NCBI RefSeq assembly: GCF_009362785.1
Contig: NZ_WHNQ01000029.1
Location: 1 to 64,000, forward strand
Source: Paraburkholderia atlantica
Lineage (GTDB): Bacteria > Pseudomonadota > Gammaproteobacteria > Burkholderiales > Burkholderiaceae
Reading direction: 5' to 3'
DNA length: 64,000 nucleotides
Positions 27,801 through 36,710 of the stretch are shown here, piece by piece. How positions within the stretch are numbered: position 1 is the stretch's first letter; the number at the start of each line of letters is the position of its first letter. The notes below the pieces were generated by a model, which saw nothing but the letters and a program-made list of their open reading frames with translations, had not been told where the DNA came from and ran no database searches. Made by a program: the position numbers and the translations under genes.

Positions 27801-27939
27801 TGGTAACGACGCCAGTGCCGGTCTGGGGATATTCGCTAACCTTAAGTGTCGACAGGGAACGTAAGCCCAGCACGAGGATGAACAGGCTTACCACGGACGC
27901 GAGGACCGGCCGTTTGATAAAGATGTCGGTGAAATCCAT
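24892..27939 (-). CDS. RND multidrug efflux pump, HAE1 family
   Basis: A 1015-aa inner-membrane proton antiporter, full length for the family, with twelve helices and two large periplasmic loops. It opens MDFTDIFIKRPVLASVVSLF; the proton-relay Asp pair is in AVGLVVDDAIIVVENFDRHL in helix 4. Other family marks are ATLRLNYDPNRALTEINTQI, SVPLALFGALIFINIGVSTL and GLISKHGILIVQFANELQRS. It begins 11 bases after the adaptor gene, so pump, adaptor and outer-membrane factor form one operon. Substrates cannot be read from sequence; flavonoids or other plant aromatics are plausible at this locus. Confidence 0.93.
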   Translation of the reverse strand: MDFTDIFIKRPVLASVVSLFILVLGLRSLSTLKVSEYPQTGTGVVTITTSYYGASAETMAGFVTQPLEAAIAQVQGIDYMSSKSSTSVSSITATLRLNYDPNRALTEINTQIASMRNQLPPQAQQPVLTIQVGQTTDTMYMGFYSDVLPSNNVTDYLLRVVKPKLDSIQGVQTAEVLGGRQFALRAWLDSTRLAAHNVTASDVYTALGNNNYLATLGATKGQMTSVSLNAGTDLHSVEDFRKLVIKQKNGAVVRLEDVANVVLGADNYDSNVAFSGKRSVFIGIKVAPDANLLEVAKRVKAVFPDLQKQLPTGVSSDIVYDATDFIETAIDEVVKTLVEALLIVTLVIYLFFGSFRAVIVPLFAMPLSLIGTFFMMQLLGYSINLLTLLALVLAVGLVVDDAIIVVENFDRHLTTGGKRPFDAALIAARELSGPILAMTVVLIAVYLPIGFQGGLTGALFTEFAFTLASAVTMSGVVALSLSPMMCSRLFHHEQQPGRFNRFVHQQFEKVHRSYMRLLRSILDTWTVFVVMGAILLCGTIYLFATSQSELAPQEDQGIVLSLIQGPPNATIQQMQMYADQVFQISKQLPEYAQMFQLTGAPTLNQGFGGVLFTTWDRRKRGASELQQELQQKWNGIAGARVAAFQLPPLPGAQGFPVQFVINTTEPFDNLNEVTQAVLQQARESGMFLFVDCDLKIDKPETVLMVDRDKVASLGLTQSDMGQALGAALGGNYANYFSVAGRSYKVIPQLQQVDRMNPSQLLDYNLRTSDGSMIPASTVSHLKSTVVPESINHFQQMNSATISAVVAPGVSQGEVLEFLRNATTRVAPSGYNMDYSGLSRQFMQESGGFLITLMFAAVIVFLALAAQFESFRDPIVILVSVPLALFGALIFINIGVSTLNIYTQVGLVTLMGLISKHGILIVQFANELQRSGRSKREALEEAAGARLRPIVMTTAAMVLGVLPLVIASGAGAAGRNAIGLVIFTGLSIGTLFTLFVVPSMYMLLGAEHHKKTTAMT

Positions 27940-27950
27940 CTGAGGAACTC

Positions 27951-29102
27951 TTATTGTTCTTGGGGCGTCGGAGCAGGACTGTCTGCCGGCAACACGCGAT
28001 TGTCGATTACGAGCGGTGTGCCGTTCCTCAGCTTGAGTTGGCCGCTCGTCACCACTAGTGCGCCTTCGTCTAAGCCCTTCAGGATCGCAACCTGATCGCC
28101 GCGCGTGGGTCCTGGCGTTACGAAGATTTGTTGCGCAACGGGCATCGTTTTGCCGCGTGCGTCCTTATGCTCGCCCGGTTTGATGACGAAAACTGTTGCC
28201 CCGTAGGGATTGTAAGTGATTGCCGTTTGCGGCAGTGTCAGGTAACGCTGCTCGTGACCAACATCGACTTTTACGCTAGCGTACATCCCCGGCAACAGCT
28301 TGCGCTCGCGGTTGTCGAGGGCCGCTTCGACCTCCACGTTGCGCGTCGTGCTGTCGAGGCGCGGGTTGATAGCGCGGATCTTGCCCACGAAGCCGCGGCT
28401 CACGAATGCACTTGTAGCTACGGCGACGCTCTGTCCCACCTGCAGTTGACCGAGTTCCTGCTGGGGCAGGTGAAAGTCGACGTAGATGGGGTCAATAGCT
28501 TGCAACGTAACGATGGCGTCGCCCGGATTGACGTACTGGCCTGGATTGACTGTCGTGATGCCCACGCGTCCCGCGAAAGGCGCGCGAATCGTTTTTTTCT
28601 CGACTAGTGCGGCCTGCTGTTCGACTTGTGCTCGTTTGCTTCTCAGGTCGGCGGCATCAGCATCCACTTGCGCCTTGGCAATCGCCTGAATGTCGTACTG
28701 TGCCGTGTCGCGGTTATAGACGGTTTGCGAGAGCTCGGCGGCAGCTCTTAGCGAGGCGAGCTGCGCGCGGTCCGAGCGGTCGTTCAGACGCACGAGCACC
28801 TGTCCAGCCTTGATTTCCTCGCCGGACTTGAATGCGATCTCGCGAACGAGTCCAGCCACTTCAGTCGTCACGTCGACACCGCGCACGGCACGCAGGCTGC
28901 CCACAGCGGCAAGCTGTGGCTGCCATATCTGATAGCTCACGACGGCGGACGTGACGGTAGCAGCCGGCACCGCATTGTGTGCCATGAATTTCCGGATCAT
29001 ATGCGCCTTGTACAGGTTGAAACCGATCAGCGCGCCAAGCAGAACGCCCATGCAGATCAGCATGGTGATCATCCGTTTTGCTGTTGGTTTATTTGTCGTC
29101 AT
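27951..29102 (-). CDS. RND periplasmic adaptor (membrane fusion protein)
   Basis: A 383-aa AcrA/MexA-type adaptor linking the pump to the outer-membrane channel. ATG 29102 behind AAGGACACGACG is used; longer in-frame starts run into nodT. There is one N-terminal membrane anchor (residues about 12-31), then a lipoyl domain with TTEVAGLVREIAFKSGEEIK, a short hairpin, the second lipoyl half with KKTIRAPFAGRVGITTVNPG and the beta-barrel with PGMYASVKVDVG. It has no lipobox, so it is membrane-anchored rather than lipidated. Confidence 0.92.
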   Translation of the reverse strand: MTTNKPTAKRMITMLICMGVLLGALIGFNLYKAHMIRKFMAHNAVPAATVTSAVVSYQIWQPQLAAVGSLRAVRGVDVTTEVAGLVREIAFKSGEEIKAGQVLVRLNDRSDRAQLASLRAAAELSQTVYNRDTAQYDIQAIAKAQVDADAADLRSKRAQVEQQAALVEKKTIRAPFAGRVGITTVNPGQYVNPGDAIVTLQAIDPIYVDFHLPQQELGQLQVGQSVAVATSAFVSRGFVGKIRAINPRLDSTTRNVEVEAALDNRERKLLPGMYASVKVDVGHEQRYLTLPQTAITYNPYGATVFVIKPGEHKDARGKTMPVAQQIFVTPGPTRGDQVAILKGLDEGALVVTSGQLKLRNGTPLVIDNRVLPADSPAPTPQEQ

Positions 29103-29196
29103 CGTCGTGTCCTTGCACGGCAAACTGATATGGAACAGATCCCTTTGGACGCGCAGCATTGGAAACCATGCGGGGCGCGGCAAGCAGAAAGAGGGT

Positions 29197-30789
29197 TCAC
29201 TGCGGGTTGATATCGGAGTCCGCCTGTCCTGTCTGGATCCTGGCCGCGTCGCTCCACCAGCCGCCACCCAGTGCTTCGAACAATGCGGCCGTGTCTGCGT
29301 AGCGTGCAGCGCGCGCCTGGGTGAGATTGACGATGGTCTGCTGGTATTGACGCTGCGCATCGAGCAGAGCTAGATAACTGACACCGCCGGCACGAAACTG
29401 GCCACGCGTCAGCTCGAGCGAGCTGCTGGCTGCACGCCACGCTTCGGTTTGCGCGGCGAGTGCGGCTGCATCGTGATCGAGTGCGCGGAGCGTATCCGCG
29501 ACATCTTCGAATGCAAGCAGTATCGTTTGCCTGTATTGCCCGTTGGCCTCATCGAAGGCGGCTTCCGCCGCGCGCTTTTTAGCGCTCAGTTGGCCTCCGT
29601 TAAAGATCGGCTGCGTGAGCCCCGCGCCGATGTTCCAGATCATGTCCGCGTACTTCAGCATGCCCGCTGGCGTTAATGATTGCGGGCCGTAGTTTGCGGA
29701 CAGCGTAAGCTGTGGATACATGTTCGCGGTTGCGACGCCGACCTGGGCGCTCGCCTGACGCAGCAGGGCTTCCGCAGCCAGGATGTCCGGACGTTGACGG
29801 ACGAGCGACGAAGGGAGGGCGACGGGTAAGGTCTGCGGTAGGGTGAACATCGACAGCCTGAACTCGGGAACGCTGTTATCGCTAGGCGGTTTACCCGCGA
29901 GCACGGCAAGCTGATGTCGCGCCCGATCGAGAGACTGCCGCAGTGGCGGCAGGGTAGCGCGCGTTTGTGCGAGCAACGTTTCCTGCGAGAGCACAGCCAC
30001 GCGACCCACCCCGCCGAACTCAAGTTGCTTACGCAATACACCGAGCTGAGTCTCCTCATCCGCGGCGATACGCTCGGTCGCGTCAATCTGCTCGCGGAGG
30101 GAAGCTTCCCTGACCGCAGCGGTGACGATGTTCGCTGACAGCGCCAGGTATGTGCCCTGTAGCTGCAAATTCTGGAAGTCGACCTGCGCGCCCAGCGCCT
30201 CGAGTTCGTGGCGTGCAGCCCCGAAGAGATCCAGGTTGTAGGAAACGTTCACTGATGCGTTGTACAGACTTAGTATTCTGTTCAGGCTGGGCTGGCCTAG
30301 CGTCGTGCCATTGAGCTTTTCGCGAGTAGCATTGAGCTTCACATCGATGGCGGGATATAGATCGATCCCTGTTTGCGCACGCAGATTTTCGCTCGCCTGG
30401 CGCAGCGCGGCGCTGGCTGCAGCGATATTCGGGCTATTTGAGAGGGCCTCGCGTATCAGCGCGTCGAGGGGCTCGCAACGGTAAAGGGTCCACCATTGTG
30501 CAGGCAGCTCGCCGCCAGCCTTGAACTGCTGCGCAAGACCCGTCGCACCGGGCGACGAAACCGTGTGTTCGGGTAGGGCCTTCGGTGTATAGCTGTCGGT
30601 CGCGGGCGGCGCGGGAGTGCGATATTCGGGGCCGACTGTGCAGCCGGAAAGTGAATAGACTAGTGAAAGCAAGACAGTGATCGATGCGGCACGGCCGAGA
30701 GGCCGATTTGCTGCCGGAAGCAACGCTGAGTCGCGCAACCGAGACCGCGATCGTCCGCGATAGCAATTGAGATTGCCGTAATCAATCAT
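29197..30789 (-). CDS. nodT: NodT-family outer-membrane efflux lipoprotein
   Basis: A 530-aa TolC-superfamily outer-membrane factor. A signal peptide ends in the lipobox LSGC (VYSLSGCTVGPEYRTPAPPA), after which two repeats of long helices follow, with FDLFGAARHELEAL-like and DVADTLRALDHDAAALAAQ stretches typical of the NodT/OprM family. ATG 30789 behind AAGGTAG is chosen over TTG 30822. It is the first gene of the efflux operon, 217 bases downstream of the APS-kinase gene, and no nod box precedes it. The symbol reflects family membership; a nodulation role is not shown. Confidence 0.85.
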   Translation of the reverse strand: MIDYGNLNCYRGRSRSRLRDSALLPAANRPLGRAASITVLLSLVYSLSGCTVGPEYRTPAPPATDSYTPKALPEHTVSSPGATGLAQQFKAGGELPAQWWTLYRCEPLDALIREALSNSPNIAAASAALRQASENLRAQTGIDLYPAIDVKLNATREKLNGTTLGQPSLNRILSLYNASVNVSYNLDLFGAARHELEALGAQVDFQNLQLQGTYLALSANIVTAAVREASLREQIDATERIAADEETQLGVLRKQLEFGGVGRVAVLSQETLLAQTRATLPPLRQSLDRARHQLAVLAGKPPSDNSVPEFRLSMFTLPQTLPVALPSSLVRQRPDILAAEALLRQASAQVGVATANMYPQLTLSANYGPQSLTPAGMLKYADMIWNIGAGLTQPIFNGGQLSAKKRAAEAAFDEANGQYRQTILLAFEDVADTLRALDHDAAALAAQTEAWRAASSSLELTRGQFRAGGVSYLALLDAQRQYQQTIVNLTQARAARYADTAALFEALGGGWWSDAARIQTGQADSDINPQ

Positions 30790-31006
30790 CTGTCTACCTT
30801 GGTCCGCGTGAGCGCAGTGCAATCAGATGGGTGGTTGAAGAAACTCACCTCCCTGGCACCGGGTTCGCTGGAAGGAGGGTATGCAACATGCGAGTGTCGA
30901 CGTTTCGCCCGCTCCGACAATTGGCGTCGATCGAGCCGCTCGTCCGCCATGGACATCGGTTTATCGAGTCCAGTTTTGCGGCGTGCCCACACTCGTCTCG
31001 CTCCAA

Positions 31007-31603
31007 CTAGCGGCTATTGAGCCACTTCACCACAAGGTCCGCGCCTTCATCGATGGACTTCGAACATGTGTCGATGAATACGTCCGGGACCGTCGGCTGT
31101 TCATACGGCGAGTCGATGCCGGTGAAATGCTGTATGGCGCCAGTTCTCGCAAGCCGATACAGTCCCTTGGGATCGCGAGCTTCGGCTACGGCCAAACTAG
31201 CGTGAACGTGGATTTCGGCGAAACGGTGCCTACCCGCGGTAGATCTGGCGAGTTCCCGATCGCGACGGAACGGCGAAATGAGGCACACCAGCACTACGAG
31301 CCCCGCGTCAGCCATCAATTTTGCAATTTCGGCCACGCGCCGCACGTTCTCGTGGCGATCCGCATCCGCAAAGCCGAGATCCTTGCATAGACCGAGCCTG
31401 ATAGAGTCTCCATCGAGAATGTAGGTGAGTTGGCCGGACGCATGCAGTAGTGCCTCGACCTTGTCGGCAATCGCCGACTTTCCAGCTGCCGACAGCCCCG
31501 TGAACCACAGGATGGCGGGCGTTTGCCGGAGCAATCGTCCTCTCGACTCCGGCTGAATCCGGAAGCCATGCACATGAAGATCTGAAACGGAGGTCTTCTT
31601 CAT
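31007..31603 (-). CDS. cysC (nodQ-like C-terminal domain): APS kinase (CysC domain only), Nod factor sulfate activation
   Basis: A 198-aa adenylylsulfate kinase that makes PAPS, the donor used by NodH. The P-loop is in WFTGLSAAGKSAIADKVEAL; DGDSIRLGLCKDLGFADADR and the mobile-lid LVCLISPFRRDRELAR follow, all standard. Rhizobial NodQ is normally a CysN-CysC fusion paired with NodP; here only the kinase domain is present and no ATP-sulfurylase gene is in the window. It lies 182 bases after nodU on the same strand and probably belongs to the nod operon. APS would have to come from housekeeping CysDN or a locus elsewhere. Confidence 0.88.
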   Translation of the reverse strand: MKKTSVSDLHVHGFRIQPESRGRLLRQTPAILWFTGLSAAGKSAIADKVEALLHASGQLTYILDGDSIRLGLCKDLGFADADRHENVRRVAEIAKLMADAGLVVLVCLISPFRRDRELARSTAGRHRFAEIHVHASLAVAEARDPKGLYRLARTGAIQHFTGIDSPYEQPTVPDVFIDTCSKSIDEGADLVVKWLNSR

Positions 31604-31785
31604 ATTTGTCTACGATAGGGGGGTGAAACCGCTGTTGGAAGCAAAGGCGTCCGCTCTGCATCGCAGGGTCGGAGCAGTGTGGTGGGGCATCGGTATGGCA
31701 ATATAAAAAATCTTGACATTGAGGGATGCTGCCGCTGTCTGTGCAGTTCGTCCGTGAAAGAAAGTCCCTGACGCACTCATTCAAG

Positions 31786-33534
31786 TCACGCCCCGAGCGG
31801 TGCGCCTACGGCCCGCTCAAACTGGCCGCCAGAACCTGGTTCGTCGATTGACGATGGCAGGCCAGTGCTACATGCCTTGCTCAATAAAAGACCGTCGCAC
31901 CATACATGTTCGACACCTCCCCACTCGCAGGCTGAAGCAGCGTCCGGAAAGAAGCCACGTCCATGATAGTTGGCACTGGTGTTACATAGCAAAGGAACGC
32001 CAGTGAGTCTTTCGTATTCAATCAGGAGTTGCGCCACGGGATGCGCGGAAGTTCTTGCAATGGTTTGCAACCGAGCCGATCCGTCGAGATGCACTACGGC
32101 GGGGATCCTCTCCCGCCATTCCTCGCGCGTCTGATGATCGAACAGCATGTAGGGGTCTGGAGTACCGGGACAAAAGACGGCAACCGCCCGATCTTCAAGA
32201 CATATTGGTGCTACCGGACGAAAATGCTCCCGATGCTTCACCGCGTTGAGGAAGTCCTTCATCGCAGGGGACGTCGCAGCAGCGAGAATGCTTCGGGCAC
32301 CCAACGCTCGGGGTCCCAGCTCTGCCCTGCCGGCTAGGAAGACGACGGGTTTATTTTCAGCGAGTACGCCGGCGAGTTGTGCAATGGAGCAAGGGGACGT
32401 TGTCCATCCGGGCGGCACGTCACCAGTTTTCACTGCTGGCCCGCTATAGATCGACCATTCCAACGGCAGGAAGCCTTTGTTCGCTGCCATCGAGCAGCAA
32501 GCGGCGCCAATCGCAGACCCACTATCGTTCGGAAAAGGCGGAATCCAGATTGCGTCAAAAAGACGACTCTCACGTAGTGCGCTGTTCCATTTGATGTTAA
32601 GACCGCATCCGCCAGAGATGCACAAGTTCCGCGGCTCGAAAATCGGATGGCGTGAGAGCGCTGCCTCCATTCCTTGAACCAGAAGACGCTCGAGGAATAC
32701 GTGAAAGGATGCAAGTATGTCTTCTTCAGGCTTGGCCTCCAATTGTGGAACGCATTCTTGGAAAAAGTCGCGTGTAGCTGCGAGAGATTTTTCTGGTATG
32801 CGGACATTCTCGCGGTATTCTTGCGCAAGTTCGGTGTCGCCGGCAAAGCGTTGCTCATAAAGATCCCGAAAGACTGCAATGATGCCTTCGTCGACCGACC
32901 CGAGCGCGATGTATGCCATAAGCTTGCCTGCCACGCCCAGGTCCCAGTCAGCGCCGCTCGCCTTCTTATAGGGCCCGAAATGATGTCCAGCCGCCGCGTA
33001 CATTTGGCCGATAACTGGGAACAGGCAATTGACGAGGCGTGCTTCGTCCGGTCGCACATAGTACAGTCTTGGGACCATGCCGCCATCCCAGACTAGGCAG
33101 TATGCAGGCTCCCCGCTTATCGCGAACGGACTGGTGCAGTACGCGGACGCGACATGGCCCGAAACATGAGGGTAGCTCTGATACGAATACGATTGTTCGC
33201 CGATTAACAGGCCGGTGCGTTCGAGCGGATGGAGGAGATCGTCGGCTCTGCGTTCGATATAGGGAGCACCTTTCAAGATCACAGGCGTACGGCCGCTGAG
33301 AGTGCGAAATTCCGACTCTATCTCGCCGTCCCAGCCATCAATTACAAACTGATCGATGTCATCGACAAGCAGCCCGTGTTCGCTCAGCACTGTTGCAACT
33401 ACGTCGAGATTCCCGATTTCCTGATATCGCGGGTTATTGTCCCGCTTCTCCTGTTCGATGCAAAAAAGGAGCTTTCCATCCTCCACAACAGCGATGGCTC
33501 CATCGTGTGTCAGTTTGATGCCGCAGATGCGCAT
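31786..33534 (-). CDS. nodU: Nodulation O-carbamoyltransferase
   Basis: A 582-aa carbamoyltransferase of the NodU/CmcH family, which places a carbamoyl group on the non-reducing sugar of the Nod factor. It opens MRICGIKLTHDGAIAVVEDG (Kae1-like ATP-binding part); HFGPYKKASGADWDLGVAGK and the C-terminal block GRAELGPRALGARSILA, with HREHFRPVAPICLED after it, are family hallmarks. ATG 33534 is preceded by GGGAGATACT, which decides the start over longer in-frame options. It follows nodS by 13 bases. Confidence 0.95.
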   Translation of the reverse strand: MRICGIKLTHDGAIAVVEDGKLLFCIEQEKRDNNPRYQEIGNLDVVATVLSEHGLLVDDIDQFVIDGWDGEIESEFRTLSGRTPVILKGAPYIERRADDLLHPLERTGLLIGEQSYSYQSYPHVSGHVASAYCTSPFAISGEPAYCLVWDGGMVPRLYYVRPDEARLVNCLFPVIGQMYAAAGHHFGPYKKASGADWDLGVAGKLMAYIALGSVDEGIIAVFRDLYEQRFAGDTELAQEYRENVRIPEKSLAATRDFFQECVPQLEAKPEEDILASFHVFLERLLVQGMEAALSRHPIFEPRNLCISGGCGLNIKWNSALRESRLFDAIWIPPFPNDSGSAIGAACCSMAANKGFLPLEWSIYSGPAVKTGDVPPGWTTSPCSIAQLAGVLAENKPVVFLAGRAELGPRALGARSILAAATSPAMKDFLNAVKHREHFRPVAPICLEDRAVAVFCPGTPDPYMLFDHQTREEWRERIPAVVHLDGSARLQTIARTSAHPVAQLLIEYERLTGVPLLCNTSANYHGRGFFPDAASACEWGGVEHVWCDGLLLSKACSTGLPSSIDEPGSGGQFERAVGAPLGA

Positions 33535-33547
33535 AGTATCTCCCGCT

Positions 33548-34267
33548 CTAACGGAGGCAATTCGGTTGATTTGGAAAATCCATCGGGCTCCGGAAGCGCG
33601 CGAGCATGCAATCCTCATTGGACGACCGCCCGATGCACTGCACGCGCTCGACCTCGGTCAGCTCTTCCCGTAGCATTTCGAGCACCGTTTCCGCCCCGGC
33701 GATGTGGCCCCACCGCCGGCAATTGGCGTCAACAGCCGATCCGAATACCAACTGCCCGTTGGGCGCAAGCATGCGCGCCAAGCTCTGCACAGTGGCCCGT
33801 ACCTCGGCGATGCTTCCGAGGTAATAAAGAACCTCCGCGACAACGATCAGATCGAACTTTTCCGGAGCCGAAAAGCGCTGGATGTCTGATACGATCCAAG
33901 TGATATTGGCCGGTTCCATTAGCCGTGCGCGTGTTCGCGCGATCGCTTCTGGAACTACATCGATGACGGTGAGCCGTCGACAGTGAGGCGCCAGCTTTTC
34001 CGTGAACGCCCCGCCCGCACATCCGACTTCAAGTGCATCTGTGACGATGCCCTTGGCAAGTGACAATCGAAGCATTTGCCTGTGGCGCTCGAATTCGAAC
34101 GGGTTACTGTCCAGCCGCCACGGATCGTTGGAGTTCAATTCCCGAAGCAGCAAGTCGAAGTTCGCTACATGTGTCAAGTTCACATACCTCGATAGCGGTT
34201 TACTATAAGGACAATTGCATGGGGGCGTCGGCTCCACCGCCTTCTGTGGTGAAGCGCCAGCCTTCAT
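33548..34267 (-). CDS. nodS: Nod factor N-methyltransferase
   Basis: A 239-aa SAM-dependent methyltransferase that methylates the amino group freed by NodB. The SAM motif is ALEVGCAGGAFTEKLAPHCR. NodS-specific stretches are DPWRLDSNPFEFERHRQMLR, IVVAEVLYYLGSIAEVRA and CRRWGHIAGAETVLEM. ATG 34267 overlaps the nodA stop (ATGA) behind GGAG; it gives about 25-30 more N-terminal residues than usual NodS, so an internal GTG in front of NLTHVANFDLLL is possible. Part of the nod operon. Confidence 0.93.
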   Translation of the reverse strand: MKAGASPQKAVEPTPPCNCPYSKPLSRYVNLTHVANFDLLLRELNSNDPWRLDSNPFEFERHRQMLRLSLAKGIVTDALEVGCAGGAFTEKLAPHCRRLTVIDVVPEAIARTRARLMEPANITWIVSDIQRFSAPEKFDLIVVAEVLYYLGSIAEVRATVQSLARMLAPNGQLVFGSAVDANCRRWGHIAGAETVLEMLREELTEVERVQCIGRSSNEDCMLARFRSPMDFPNQPNCLR

Positions 34268-34854
34268 AGCTCCGGACCATTGCGCTCGATTGCACTCCCC
34301 TCCGGCCACTGGCTCATCGAGCTACCAATCGGCATGATTACCGCAAGGACGTCTTCAGTGCGTGTCGGGGGCAAATCTAGACGAACGTCGGCCAGAGTTG
34401 ACCGCACCCGCACGCCCGAGACGACCGTTCCCAATCCATGCCGACACAACCTCGCGATATGGTTCTTCAACTCATGGCGCACCGTGCCGAATGCGAAAGG
34501 AACCCGAAGGCCCTGCAGTGCCGGATACATCGCGCGGATCGAATGGCTGATGCCGAGTCCTTCGAGATCCGGACGAACTCCGTAAAGTCCCAGTTCGGCT
34601 ACAAGAACATCGACCGTGCCAACCTTGATGAACCGGCGCAGCGAGCCCATGTGAGCCGCCACCCCTTGCGAATCGTAGGCAATCGCACGGAGTTCGGGCC
34701 GCGCACCAGCCCAACTCCGGCTGCCCTCGAAAGGTTTCGCGTTAAAAGATCCAGTTGGTCCATACGTTGCCCGAAAGAACTCGGACAATTCTATGTGGTC
34801 CGAGAGCCCTAGCTCATTTTCCCAACACAGTCTCCATTGCACAGTTGAGGCCAT
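34264..34854 (-). CDS. nodA: Nod factor N-acyltransferase
   Basis: A 196-aa NodA, of normal length. It attaches a fatty acyl chain to the deacetylated non-reducing sugar. Recognised from VQWRLCWENELGLSDHIELS near the N-terminus, FFRATYGPTGSFNAKPFEG, SWAGARPELRAIAYD and ELGLYGVRPDLEGLGISHSI. It lies 222 bases after nodH and overlaps nodS. In alpha-rhizobia nodA usually leads the operon; here it follows nodH, as in beta-rhizobia. Confidence 0.96.
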   Translation of the reverse strand: MASTVQWRLCWENELGLSDHIELSEFFRATYGPTGSFNAKPFEGSRSWAGARPELRAIAYDSQGVAAHMGSLRRFIKVGTVDVLVAELGLYGVRPDLEGLGISHSIRAMYPALQGLRVPFAFGTVRHELKNHIARLCRHGLGTVVSGVRVRSTLADVRLDLPPTRTEDVLAVIMPIGSSMSQWPEGSAIERNGPEL

Positions 34855-35076
34855 TTGAAGTCACCTTATAACAATATGTTCATACGCCATTCGCTGAACA
34901 CAGAACCGGAACAGTGGGCCATACACATCGGGGTTCATCTGCTGTTCGGAACGCAAGAATTAGTTTAGCTAGGCTGCGGACCGCTAAACCCGAGTTTGCG
35001 AGTCGATAAAGCCAATGCTCTTCAAAAGCTAGACAATTGAAAGCTATCGGGGAAATCTTGATGTTTGGCGGGCCGA

Positions 35077-35838
35077 TCAGCCCCCTTGAGCTTCGAAAAA
35101 GCTATCGTATCGACTGCCCTCGAAGTGACGCCTCAACTCTTCGAAGTTAAGTACCGTCTGCCGCAGCGATCGAACTTCCTGACGTCTAAGAGATGTGTTT
35201 TCAGAGCAAGGGTGATTCGAGATGCCGAGAAAGGCTGAGACCGCCTTCAGACTTGAGGCCGGATCGTCCCGAAGAGTTTCATAGTCGATAGTGAGCACGC
35301 TCGACGGTGAAAACGAGCTCAGAATTAAGTGGTGGAAATCGTCCGCGGCTTTAAAGTAAGCCTCACAGTCTTCGATTTTCAACATGACTTGCGGAGGCGG
35401 ACGTGAGTCGTCGTTGTCCGGACCGTATTTTAGCCACTGACCGCTTTGTCTTGCTTGCACCAAAGAACGAAACGATTCCAACGTGTTTCGTCGAATCACG
35501 AGCAGTACCTTCAAACGTGGCCACGCGGCCAGCGTCTCGAAAAACCCGGGACGTTCGTTAAACTGAGGCTGGTTGATCTTGCAACCGACGTGTGTCAAAT
35601 GGGGATTCCCGGTCATGGTCGGATGGTGCAGATAGGCTAGCTCGAGCAGTTCGCGATCGCTACGCAAAAGCCGGGCGCGATCGGGCCAGATTGGGTCATA
35701 CGGATTGAGCAACTCACCATTGCTTGACACGTTCGGATGCGCATTCAGCAATTCTTCCAAGTAGTGAGTGCCGGTCCTCGGCATCCCCACGATCGCAAAT
35801 GGCTCAGTTGTCTGCATGGGGTATGTCATGGCGTTCAT
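35077..35838 (-). CDS. nodH: Nod factor sulfotransferase
   Basis: A 253-aa PAPS-dependent sulfotransferase that sulfates the reducing end of the Nod factor. The 5'-phosphosulfate loop is FAIVGMPRTGTHYLEELLNA and the 3'-phosphate motif region is LLVIRRNTLESFRSLVQARQ. It sits between nodJ and nodA. With the APS kinase at 31007 it predicts a sulfated Nod factor, a trait linked to the Mimosa-type hosts of beta-rhizobia. Confidence 0.92.
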   Translation of the reverse strand: MNAMTYPMQTTEPFAIVGMPRTGTHYLEELLNAHPNVSSNGELLNPYDPIWPDRARLLRSDRELLELAYLHHPTMTGNPHLTHVGCKINQPQFNERPGFFETLAAWPRLKVLLVIRRNTLESFRSLVQARQSGQWLKYGPDNDDSRPPPQVMLKIEDCEAYFKAADDFHHLILSSFSPSSVLTIDYETLRDDPASSLKAVSAFLGISNHPCSENTSLRRQEVRSLRQTVLNFEELRRHFEGSRYDSFFEAQGG

Positions 35839-35919
35839 CTAACGGGTTGAAAGAGGGTGTGAGTGCTGCGCAGATGGTCCGTTGCGAAGCTCGTGGGCTC
35901 GGATTGATTGCCAAAATCG

Positions 35920-36708
35920 TCACGACATTAGGCGGCGGCGAAGTAGAACCGCCGATAAAAAGAACGGCAGTACTGCGTAGACGCAAAGCGCAGCCACGTG
36001 AAGGCTGATACTAGCGACAGGCCGTGCCAGCATCGCTGGGCGGATCAGCTCAACGGAATGTGTCAGCGGAAGGAATCTCGCAATTTGCCGAAGAGCACCG
36101 GGGAGATGACCGATCGGGAAGACGACGCCGCTCAGGAACAACATGGGCGTCAGAACAAGGGTTTGGTAAAAAATGAAATAGTCGTAACTGGGCGCGATGG
36201 CGACGAGCACCATAGCCAGACTCGCGAAGGCGAGTCCAGTGAGAACGACGACGGGCATGACATAGATGATACTCGGCAGCGCCGCATAGCCTAGGACCGC
36301 AGCAACCACCATCACCGCAGCGCCGGCAAGAAGGGCTTTTGTGGCCGCCCATGAAAGTTCACCTAGAACGACGTCGCCAATCGTGAGTTGAGTGCATAAC
36401 ACCGCTTCCCACATGCGCTGAGTATGCATTCGCGAGAAGGCCGCATAAATCGTCTCAAAGGTGGCAGAAGTCATTGCACTCGTCGCAACCATTCCAGCGG
36501 CCAAGAAGGCGATGTATGACGTGCCGTCGACGCGGCCTATCATTATTCCCACACCTAGGCCAAGACCAAACAGGTACATCATCGGATCCGCAAGGTTCCC
36601 GAGGAGCGACACAAGCGCAGATTTCCTCCATGCAAGGTAGTTGCGGTGCCATACCGTGTGCCAGTTCAGCGCGTTGCCGGGCAGAGTTATCATGAATACC
36701 TCACGCAT
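35920..36708 (-). CDS. nodJ: Nod factor ABC exporter permease
   Basis: A 262-aa ABC-2 type membrane protein with six helices that exports lipochitooligosaccharides with NodI. Typical stretches are NWHTVWHRNYLAWRKSALVS, GNLADPMMYLFGLGLGVG, SAMTSATFETIYAAFSRM and FPIGHLPGALRQIARFLPLT. The start is ambiguous: GTG 36711, ATG 36708 (used here) and ATG 36693 (behind TGAGGTATTC) are all possible and differ by six residues at most. It overlaps or abuts the nodI stop. Confidence 0.95.
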   Translation of the reverse strand: MREVFMITLPGNALNWHTVWHRNYLAWRKSALVSLLGNLADPMMYLFGLGLGVGIMIGRVDGTSYIAFLAAGMVATSAMTSATFETIYAAFSRMHTQRMWEAVLCTQLTIGDVVLGELSWAATKALLAGAAVMVVAAVLGYAALPSIIYVMPVVVLTGLAFASLAMVLVAIAPSYDYFIFYQTLVLTPMLFLSGVVFPIGHLPGALRQIARFLPLTHSVELIRPAMLARPVASISLHVAALCVYAVLPFFLSAVLLRRRLMS

Positions 36709-36710
36709 CA

